Assembly (NCBI GenBank): GCA_964535295.1
Contig: CAZHUW010000209.1
Span: 1-5,860 of the forward strand
Length of the DNA: 5,860 nucleotides
From: SB21 sp964535295
Lineage (GTDB): Bacteria > CLD3 > SB21
Direction: 5' to 3'
Shown: positions 1 to 5,027 of the stretch, one piece after another
Layout of the letters: each line of letters starts with the position of its first letter
How positions within the stretch are numbered: the stretch's first letter is position 1
Program-made: the position numbers and the translations under genes
Notes under the pieces: generated by a model
Database searches by the model: none
What the model saw: the letters and a program-made list of their open reading frames with translations, nothing else
What the model was told of the DNA's origin: nothing

Positions 1-1
1 A

Positions 2-586
2 GCGGTTGTCAGAGGCGCGGATACGGATCGCCATGATATCGCAAACCAGTCATCCGGTTTGTGGGCCATTTCTGCGGGACTTTCATATAATATCGGTAAT
101 GATAAAGAATTACTTGAAAAAGGTATGATGATCTATGACGCGCTGTACAGTTGGTCAAAGCATCTTCAAAATGAAAAACATACACAGAATCCGATTGAGA
201 ACCTGTTACTTGATGTTTATAAAAAATTCCTGAAACAGAAAAAAGGAAAAGTTCCGGGCTGGGCCAGGGAGTTGAAAGATATTATTCAAGATCAGATCGA
301 TACGAATCTAACGCTCAGTTTAAAAGAGATATCTCAAAGCCTGAACGTCCATCCCTCTTATCTGTCGAGGGAGTTCTCAAAATATTTCGACAATTTATCA
401 TTTGGCGACTACATTCGAAAACTTCGCATTGAAAAAGCGTTACAGCTTCTTAATAACCCCAATTATTCCCTTGCAGAAATTGCCTACCTCACCGGGTTCT
501 CCGACCAAAGCCATTTTAACAGGATCTTCAAGAAGCACCTTGGCATTAATCCTTCCGAATACAGGAAGAAAGTCTTAAAAAGGTAA
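2..586 (+). CDS. ChrB C-terminal-type domain fused to AraC/XylS helix-turn-helix regulator (5' end outside window)
   Basis: Probable ligand-responsive transcription factor acting in the cytoplasm; the 5' end is missing. The frame is open to the left edge, and codons from position 2 read AVVRGADTDR and then GLWAISAGLS and YDALYSW. These are hallmarks of the ChrB C-terminal (chromate-resistance) family and are repeated in the next gene, so a TTG at 59 inside the motif cannot be the true start. The ChrB part runs to about 190. A lysine-rich linker (about 190-260) follows, then a complete AraC-type DNA-binding domain (about 260-583). Its first HTH is around 317-382 (SLKEISQSLNVHPSYLSREF). The second is around 467-535, with GFSDQSHFNRIFKK and the terminal G-x-x-P-x-x-YR signature. 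Known ChrB proteins are chromate-responsive regulators with a different N-terminal DNA-binding part; here an AraC tail appears to supply DNA binding. The ligand is unknown and chromate is not proven. Confidence 0.85.
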   Translation, partial: AVVRGADTDRHDIANQSSGLWAISAGLSYNIGNDKELLEKGMMIYDALYSWSKHLQNEKHTQNPIENLLLDVYKKFLKQKKGKVPGWARELKDIIQDQIDTNLTLSLKEISQSLNVHPSYLSREFSKYFDNLSFGDYIRKLRIEKALQLLNNPNYSLAEIAYLTGFSDQSHFNRIFKKHLGINPSEYRKKVLKR

Positions 587-590
587 ACTG

Positions 591-664
591 CATACAAATT
601 GTAAACCTCATTCTATCTTTCTTCGAACGGGTTATATAGTTTGAATATAATCAAATCATACAAA
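591..664. promoter_or_regulatory. candidate operator: CATACAAA direct repeat and TACAAATTGTA palindrome
   Basis: CATACAAA occurs at 591-598 and again at 657-664, in the 90-bp gap between the ChrB-AraC gene and the stand-alone ChrB-like gene. The first copy is part of an 11-nt perfect palindrome, TACAAATTGTA (593-603). The second copy lies just after a TATAAT hexamer. AraC-family proteins often bind paired direct repeats, so this could be the target of the upstream regulator. The repeats are short and AT-rich, so chance is a real alternative. Confidence 0.25.
622..651 (+). promoter_or_regulatory. candidate promoter for the stand-alone ChrB-like gene
   Basis: A perfect TATAAT lies at 646-651. 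The best -35 match, TTCGAA at 622-627 with an 18-bp spacer, is poor (3 of 6 against TTGACA), as would suit an activator-dependent promoter. Transcription would begin near 658, leaving about 19 nt before the ATG at 677. This supports 677 over an upstream in-frame TTG at 641, which lies before the -10 hexamer. Confidence 0.3.
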
Positions 665-676
665 CTCAGTTTATCC

Positions 677-1129
677 ATGAAATGGATCACTCGCGAGCGG
701 CCTAAGATCGATCGCATTGCATGTCCGTGGCTTATACTTAACTTTGTTGACAACAAGGCCGAGTTCATATTCGTTCCTGCAGAACAAGTGTTTGCCAAAG
801 CGAAGGAACTTGATGCTATTCCGTATGATATACCCGGCGCGGAGTATTCACATGAGGGAGCCTTTTGTACTTTTGACTATATCATCAGGAAACACCATAT
901 CACGGACCCCGTTATTCATCAAATTGCTCAGATCGTTCGCGGTGCGGATACGAATCGCTTCGAATTAGCGCCGCAGGCCGCCGGTCTTTGGGCGATATCT
1001 GCGGGGCTTTCCTGTAATTTTAAAGATGATCAAGCGCAACTCGTTCTGGGCATGCACATCTATGACGCTCTGTATAGCTGGGCAAAATATGCACCGGATG
1101 AGATACACAACTGGAATCCTAAACTATAA
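677..1129 (+). CDS. stand-alone ChrB C-terminal-type (chromate-resistance family) domain protein
   Basis: A 150-aa cytoplasmic protein consisting of one complete ChrB C-terminal-type domain and nothing else. It starts MKWITRERPKIDRIACPWLI, the classic beginning of this domain. Further signatures are PGAEYSHEG (residues 53-61), VRGADTNR (87-94), GLWAISAGLS (103-112) and YDALYSWAKY (129-138). Cys16 and Cys64 are visible; Cys16 sits in the family's IACPW motif. ATG 677 was chosen because it begins the domain exactly; a TTG at 641 would add 12 uncharacteristic residues. No good Shine-Dalgarno precedes either. Over the 53 residues that can be compared, about 33 match the ChrB part of the preceding gene by hand count, so the two are tandem paralogues. 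Without a DNA-binding domain it may be a sensor, partner or enzyme. Chromate resistance is known for some relatives but is inferred here; no chrA transporter is visible. Confidence 0.85.
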   Translation: MKWITRERPKIDRIACPWLILNFVDNKAEFIFVPAEQVFAKAKELDAIPYDIPGAEYSHEGAFCTFDYIIRKHHITDPVIHQIAQIVRGADTNRFELAPQAAGLWAISAGLSCNFKDDQAQLVLGMHIYDALYSWAKYAPDEIHNWNPKL

Positions 1130-1136
1130 TCGCAAT

Positions 1137-1140
1137 AGGA
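1137..1140 (+). promoter_or_regulatory. ribosome binding site of the M28 peptidase gene
   Basis: AGGA lies 5 nt before the ATG at 1146, in the 16-bp gap after the stop codon of the ChrB-like gene. It supports 1146 as the start and translation from a shared transcript. Confidence 0.5.
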
Positions 1141-1145
1141 AAACT

Positions 1146-2831
1146 ATGACTAAGATGCGTTTTTTATTCGATATTTTTCTCAGATTCAGCTCGGTTTATT
1201 TGACCGTCATCAAAATAGTTTTTCAATTCGTAACGGCCACCAGCCTCATATCCTCATGTTCATCAACAAATGAAAGCAGCGCCTTAGACCTGAAAGTACA
1301 TAGTTGGTACGTCAGATCGCATATAGCCTATTTGGCCGATGACAAACTTAAAGGAAGAATGCCGGGAACACTTGAATATCAAATGGCCATAGATTATGTG
1401 ATAAAACAGTTTAAGTCGATAGGGATCGAATCTGCCGGCGAAAACTCAAGCTATTTGCAGGCAGTAAAAATCAGAACGGGTGTCATTGATGAAACATCTT
1501 CAAAGCTGACTGTCATCGAGGGATCTGATAAGCGGGACCTTGTTGCAGGGAATGACTATATTTTTTTTGGCGACCTTAACACACCGAGGGGTCATGCAGC
1601 GGCAAGCGTGGTATTCGTCGGCTACGGGATCGACGCGCCCCATTTGGAATACAATGATTATAAGGGTATAGATGTGCAAGGTAAGATCATTATGGCCATG
1701 ACGGGGGCTCCGAAATCGTTTCCGTCGACCGAACTGGCTCATTTCAGTTCGTATTCAACAAAATTTGAGACTGCGATCGATCACGGAGCTGTGGGAATCA
1801 TCTTAGTTTCTCCCGATGAAGAATACCATCGCATCATAAAAGGATACCGTTTCAAGGGTAATCACGGTATGGTTACGCCAAATGGAGAATCATTCGGAAG
1901 AACCGCTTTCGGGCGAGGATTACGTTTTGCCGCTATCATGAATAAGACCGCTGCTGCAAAAATATTTCTGCAGGATACGGATCAGTTTTGGAGTGAATTC
2001 AAAAACAAGACCGTTTCCGGATTATTGAAGGTCTCCATTTCTGCATTGACAGTCACTTCATACACCGAATTCACAAGCTACAACGTTCTAGGGCGTTTGG
2101 ATGGCAGTGATGCTAAATTGAAAAATGAATATCTCATCTATAGTGCGCATTTGGATCACCTTGGAATCGGCGAACCGGTCAAAGCCGATTCCATTTATAA
2201 CGGCGCCCATGACAATGCATCCGGAGTATCGTGTGTTTTGGAAATTGCCAGATTATTTTCTCAATTAAAAGTTAGACCCAAAAGAACGGTTGTATTTCTC
2301 ATGACAACAGGCGAAGAAATGGGGCTCCTTGGGTCGGATTATTTTACAAGATATCCTACCGTGCCAATTGAGAACATAGTGGCAAACATAAATATTGATA
2401 TGCCGACGTTCATCTCGCCGCTTATGTCCATAGAACCTGTTGGGGCGGAGCATTCGAGCCTTATCAACAATGTCAGAGAGGCTGCAGGCCGGTTGAATCT
2501 GGAAATCAGGCCTGATCATGCGCCAGAGTTAGTTCGGTTTATTCGAAGCGATCAATATAATTTCGTTCGAGCGGGGATACCGGCTATACACGTAAAATAC
2601 GGACTCAAAGGGCAGGATTCATTGTTTCAGTTAGCTTCATCATTCCATGATTTTATGACCAAAGTATATCATAAACCGAACGATGAGTTAAACGATCACT
2701 TTGATTTTCGTGCCGCAGAGGTGTATGTCAAACTCAATTTCCTGATAGGATACTCAGTTTCCCGGGATGTCCAAAGACCCTATTGGAATAAAGACGATTT
2801 CTTTGAAAAACAGCTCCGGAAAAAAAAGTAA
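1146..2831 (+). CDS. M28-family zinc aminopeptidase, probable lipoprotein with PA domain
   Basis: A 561-aa metallopeptidase, probably exported and lipid-anchored, removing N-terminal amino acids from peptides. The N-terminus is hydrophobic and ends in lipobox I-S-S-C with Cys38 as the predicted lipidated residue. A PA-like insert spans roughly residues 150-250, with VVFVGYGIDAP at about 155 and AIDHGAVGIILV at about 210. The M28 core follows. Predicted zinc ligands are His335 (in AHLDHLG), bridging Asp356 (HDNASG), Glu391, Asp418 (NIDM) and His509 (VYHKPND). Glu390 of TGEE is the predicted general base and Asp337 the conserved supporting Asp, so all catalytic residues are present. SDQYNFVRAGIPA (508-520 counted from an upstream ATG; about 468-480 here) is the usual late M28 motif. 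ATG 1146 has an AGGA site; TTG 1200 would give a more typical 20-residue lipoprotein signal. It lies 16 bp after the ChrB-like gene, so co-transcription is likely. Substrate is unknown. Confidence 0.92.
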   Translation: MTKMRFLFDIFLRFSSVYLTVIKIVFQFVTATSLISSCSSTNESSALDLKVHSWYVRSHIAYLADDKLKGRMPGTLEYQMAIDYVIKQFKSIGIESAGENSSYLQAVKIRTGVIDETSSKLTVIEGSDKRDLVAGNDYIFFGDLNTPRGHAAASVVFVGYGIDAPHLEYNDYKGIDVQGKIIMAMTGAPKSFPSTELAHFSSYSTKFETAIDHGAVGIILVSPDEEYHRIIKGYRFKGNHGMVTPNGESFGRTAFGRGLRFAAIMNKTAAAKIFLQDTDQFWSEFKNKTVSGLLKVSISALTVTSYTEFTSYNVLGRLDGSDAKLKNEYLIYSAHLDHLGIGEPVKADSIYNGAHDNASGVSCVLEIARLFSQLKVRPKRTVVFLMTTGEEMGLLGSDYFTRYPTVPIENIVANINIDMPTFISPLMSIEPVGAEHSSLINNVREAAGRLNLEIRPDHAPELVRFIRSDQYNFVRAGIPAIHVKYGLKGQDSLFQLASSFHDFMTKVYHKPNDELNDHFDFRAAEVYVKLNFLIGYSVSRDVQRPYWNKDDFFEKQLRKKK

Positions 2832-2851
2832 GTTGAAGTGCAACAGGGACA

Positions 2852-2869
2852 TTAGCACCTGTCTGCTAA
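2852..2869. repeat. inverted repeat TTAGCA-N6-TGCTAA
   Basis: A perfect 6-bp inverted repeat (2852-2857 and 2864-2869) with a 6-nt loop lies just after the peptidase gene. A second pairing, ACAGG (2843-2847) with CCTGT (2858-2862), uses that loop, so the two hairpins are mutually exclusive as simple stems. No T-run follows, so it is not an intrinsic terminator of the usual kind. It could be an operator or an RNA end structure, or chance. Confidence 0.3.
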
Positions 2870-2907
2870 GTAGTCGAAGCGGAAAGAGGAAAGTAAAAAA
2901 TACTGGA

Positions 2908-2923
2908 CTTCCTTTAAAAGAAG
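2908..2923. promoter_or_regulatory. near-palindrome upstream of the cytochrome promoter
   Basis: CTTCCTTTAAAAGAAG is a 16-bp palindrome with 7 of 8 positions paired (mismatch at 2912/2919). It ends 2 bp before the candidate -35 hexamer, a position suited to a regulator site. AT-richness makes chance possible. Confidence 0.2.
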
Positions 2924-2925
2924 AA

Positions 2926-2952
2926 TTAACATAGGGCAATCCAATCTATAAT
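2926..2952 (+). promoter_or_regulatory. promoter of the dihaem cytochrome gene
   Basis: TTAACA at 2926-2931 (5 of 6 against TTGACA) and a perfect TATAAT at 2947-2952 are separated by 15 bp, slightly short of the usual 17. Transcription would start near 2959, giving a leader of about 18 nt that holds the Shine-Dalgarno. It suggests the cytochrome gene is expressed independently of the peptidase gene. Confidence 0.5.
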
Positions 2953-2965
2953 CTATTTACAAACT

Positions 2966-2973
2966 AAGGAGGG
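2966..2973 (+). promoter_or_regulatory. strong Shine-Dalgarno of the cytochrome gene
   Basis: AAGGAGGG, essentially the full anti-16S complement, ends 3 nt before ATG 2977. It fixes the start and is the strongest RBS in the window; the other genes have weak or no such motif. Confidence 0.8.
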
Positions 2974-2976
2974 TCT

Positions 2977-3408
2977 ATGTCTATTCGTTCCGCTTTTATC
3001 CTATCTTTGGCTCTGATTCTCAATACCGGTTATTTTGTCTATGCTCAGGAAAAAAGCCCAGATGACGCAAGCAAATACATATCCGAATTAGAGACAATGA
3101 TCGCGGGAAAAGAGGAAGAGCCCTCTGAAAATGTTTTCAAAAATATCCAGGTGATGAAAGGCATTCCGGCCGGCCGCCTTCTTAAAATAATGCAAAGGGG
3201 ATTCACTAAAGCCCTGGGCGTCGGTTGCATGCATTGTCATAATCCCCAAAACTGGGCCAGCGATGAAAAGGATAAAAAAGAAACCGCCCGAAAGATGTGG
3301 ACCTTCACCGATAAAATAAAAAAAGAACTTCCGGAAGTTACCAATAAAAAACGATCCACGGTGAATTGTAATACCTGTCACCGGGGAGAAACGGAGCCCG
3401 GGTTGTGA
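2977..3408 (+). CDS. secreted small dihaem cytochrome c, reaction-centre-cytochrome-like
   Basis: A 143-aa exported c-type cytochrome, predicted to carry electrons in the periplasm. It has a clear Sec signal peptide: Arg4, a hydrophobic stretch of about residues 6-20, and likely cleavage after VYA (residue 23). Two covalent haem sites are visible: CMHCH (84-88) and CNTCH (131-135). Between signal and first haem is VFKNIQVMKGIPAGRLLKIM (53-72), resembling the segment before a haem in the photosynthetic reaction-centre cytochrome subunit family. Met72 (12 before the first Cys) and Met107 in ARKMW (24 before the second) sit where that family places axial Met ligands. Short one-module relatives occur in many non-phototrophs, so photosynthesis is not implied. 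The gene has its own promoter and RBS and a terminator behind it, so it is probably monocistronic. The redox partner is unknown. Confidence 0.88.
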   Translation: MSIRSAFILSLALILNTGYFVYAQEKSPDDASKYISELETMIAGKEEEPSENVFKNIQVMKGIPAGRLLKIMQRGFTKALGVGCMHCHNPQNWASDEKDKKETARKMWTFTDKIKKELPEVTNKKRSTVNCNTCHRGETEPGL

Positions 3409-3434
3409 GGGATCGTCAAATAGAAGCGATCCCT
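3408..3434 (+). terminator. hairpin overlapping the cytochrome stop codon, possible weak terminator
   Basis: AGGGATCG (3408-3415) pairs perfectly with CGATCCCT (3427-3434) around an 11-nt loop; its first base is the last base of the stop codon. Only three Ts follow, so alone it would terminate weakly. It may protect the 3' end of the mRNA or back up the stronger terminator that follows. Confidence 0.4.
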
Positions 3435-3465
3435 TTATGACGTTTAGTTGTTTTTGTTAACTCTT

Positions 3466-3494
3466 AAAATCCCGATATTTCATCGGGATTTTTT
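3466..3494 (+). terminator. strong Rho-independent terminator after the cytochrome gene
   Basis: AAAATCCCGAT (3466-3476) and ATCGGGATTTT (3482-3492) form a perfect 11-bp stem with a 5-nt loop, and Ts run from 3489 to 3494. This is a textbook intrinsic terminator. It separates the cytochrome gene from the GH3 gene. The A-run on its left gives it some capacity on the other strand too. Confidence 0.9.
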
Positions 3495-3496
3495 GT

Positions 3497-3502
3497 TATA
3501 TT
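3497..3502 (+). promoter_or_regulatory. candidate -10 element for the GH3 gene
   Basis: TATATT (5 of 6 against TATAAT) lies 2 bp after the terminator T-run. A start near 3509 would leave about 19 nt before ATG 3528. No convincing -35 is found, since that position falls inside the terminator loop and stem. Confidence 0.25.
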
Positions 3503-3527
3503 GTTTCGAAGCAAAACAGCAAATGGC

Positions 3528-5018
3528 ATGACCATGAACCTAATGGAAAAAACAGGGCAACTGATTATTCCCCGTCTTGATCTTAACGAGCCGAAAGCCG
3601 ACCTGTCATATGCGGAATACCTGATCAAAGAATTTCACATCGGCAGTTTTATTGTTTTTGGAGGCGAAGTTGCTCGCATTGTTGACACGCTGAATCATCT
3701 TCAGAGCATCAGCAAAGATCCGATACTGTTCTCCGCCGACCTGGAAAGGGGGTTGGGCCAGCAGGTTAAGAGCGCAACGGACTTTCCGTATTTCATGGGT
3801 CTTGCCGAGGCTGCAAAAGGCAGCTCTGCTGATCTTATCTATGATGTTGCCAGGATAACGGCCATTGAATCGCGTGCGGTTGGGATCCATCAGAACTTCA
3901 GTCCCGTTCTGGACATCAATAATAACCGGGAAAACCCGATCATCAATATCCGCTCGTTCGGTGACAATACTGATACGGTGGTGTCATGCGGATCGATGTA
4001 TATAAAAGGACTGCAGGAAAATGGGATGCTGGCAACGGCAAAGCATTTTCCAGGCCATGGGGATATCAAAGTTGATTCCCATGAGGATCTGCCGGTGCTG
4101 CCGCATTCATCTGAAAGACTGAAAGAAATCGAATTTCAGCCTTTCCGGCATGCAATTAATGGAGGCGTTGACGCGATCATGGCCGGGCATATCGCCGTCC
4201 CTTCGCTGGAGCCGTCGGGTTTGCCGGCAAGCATGTCGAAAAAGGTTTTGACCGATCTGATACGAACGCAATGGAAATACGAGGGACTTATTGTAACCGA
4301 TGCGATGATGATGGGCGCGATCGCAAACCGGTTTTCTGAAAAAGAAGCGATAACTAAAGTTTTTGAAGCGGGCGCCGATCAGATCCTGATACCGTTCAAT
4401 ACCGACACGGCCTTCCGGATCATCTACGATCTCGTGAAAAATAAATCTGAAGCATCGGCAAAACTAGATAAGTCCTTTGAACGCATATTAAAAGCAAAAA
4501 GAAAATTGGGTTTGTTTGAGAAGCGGTTTACCGAGCCCCAAATTGCAGTCAAGATCGCAGGGTGCGATGAACACAGGGAATTTGCTAAGAAAGTTACGAA
4601 ACAATGTTTTATCACACGAAAAGGCAAATGGCCAGATACCTTTTCGATGAAAAACACGTCTGTATGGCTCATCAAATCCGAGCGAAACAGTTTGAGTCAT
4701 TTGAAAGAGCGTCTGAAAGATTTCAGAGTATTTGAAACTGAATTAGCCGATGAGAATGTGTTCATTCCCGATATGTCAGAGTTGGGGAACCTGGCAGTTA
4801 TCACCGACCTGAAGCCGATGGCATGGCAGAAAAAATATTTATTCCCTTATGCGGTCAAAAACGCGATAGAACACCGGTTTCAAAACAAAGAGCATCTCCT
4901 TATCTCGTGCGGAAACCCTTATATCGGCGACGATGTGAAACATCTGAAGAATTTTGTTTGTACTTTTAATTCAGGAATCATGGCGCAGGAAGAAATAGTG
5001 AGGCGCCTTACCGAATGA
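3528..5018 (+). CDS. nagZ: NagZ-type GH3 beta-N-acetylhexosaminidase
   Basis: A 496-aa glycoside hydrolase family 3 enzyme predicted to release terminal beta-N-acetylglucosamine, as in peptidoglycan-fragment recycling. No signal peptide is seen, so it is probably cytoplasmic. The barrel domain covers about residues 1-335. It has SADLERG at about 69-75, INNNRENPIINIRSFG (130-145), KHFPGHGD (172-179), and the NagZ-specific Asp183/His185 dyad (VDSHEDLP) that acts as acid/base. The nucleophile is Asp258 in IVTDAMMMGA. A divergent C-terminal domain (about 345-496) ends ISCGNPYIGDD and lacks the usual A-L-F-G-like end. Total length fits two-domain relatives rather than the shorter single-domain enterobacterial NagZ. 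ATG 3528 gives MTMNLMEKTGQL, matching the usual EKIGQL start; ATG 3534 or 3543 are possible and none has a clear Shine-Dalgarno. A TTG at 3501 overlaps the likely promoter. It converges on the GH113-like gene. Confidence 0.9.
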   Translation: MTMNLMEKTGQLIIPRLDLNEPKADLSYAEYLIKEFHIGSFIVFGGEVARIVDTLNHLQSISKDPILFSADLERGLGQQVKSATDFPYFMGLAEAAKGSSADLIYDVARITAIESRAVGIHQNFSPVLDINNNRENPIINIRSFGDNTDTVVSCGSMYIKGLQENGMLATAKHFPGHGDIKVDSHEDLPVLPHSSERLKEIEFQPFRHAINGGVDAIMAGHIAVPSLEPSGLPASMSKKVLTDLIRTQWKYEGLIVTDAMMMGAIANRFSEKEAITKVFEAGADQILIPFNTDTAFRIIYDLVKNKSEASAKLDKSFERILKAKRKLGLFEKRFTEPQIAVKIAGCDEHREFAKKVTKQCFITRKGKWPDTFSMKNTSVWLIKSERNSLSHLKERLKDFRVFETELADENVFIPDMSELGNLAVITDLKPMAWQKKYLFPYAVKNAIEHRFQNKEHLLISCGNPYIGDDVKHLKNFVCTFNSGIMAQEEIVRRLTE

Positions 5019-5027
5019 AAACAGATT

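Noticed and set aside
59..586. TTG at 59 as the start of the AraC-family gene
   Set aside because: It lies inside the conserved GLWAISAGLS motif, and the open frame continues with family-typical residues to the left edge, so the gene is cut by the window rather than starting here.
641..676. TTG at 641 as the start of the ChrB-like gene
   Set aside because: It adds 12 residues not typical of the family and lies upstream of the candidate -10 hexamer; ATG 677 begins exactly at the domain start.
2..1129. Proven chromate-resistance operon
   Set aside because: Only ChrB C-terminal-type domains are seen; no chrA transporter or chromate reductase is in the window, so the ligand is left open.
1026..1145. 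ATG at 1026 as the start of the M28 gene, overlapping the ChrB-like gene by about 100 bp
   Set aside because: The extra 40 residues look like an out-of-frame reading of the conserved ChrB sequence and precede a hydrophobic export signal; ATG 1146 has an RBS in the gap.
2852..2869. Intrinsic terminator after the peptidase gene
   Set aside because: The stem is only 6 bp, AT-rich and has no following T-run.
3045..3381. Antisense open frames across the cytochrome gene
   Set aside because: They mirror a well-supported cytochrome gene, have no recognisable domains and no RBS.
2977..3408. Photosynthesis gene
   Set aside because: The similarity to reaction-centre cytochrome is shared by many non-phototrophic cytochromes, and no other photosynthesis gene is present.
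4424..4700. Antisense open frames within the GH3 gene
   Set aside because: The protein readings show no family signature and lie wholly within a conserved enzyme gene on the other strand.
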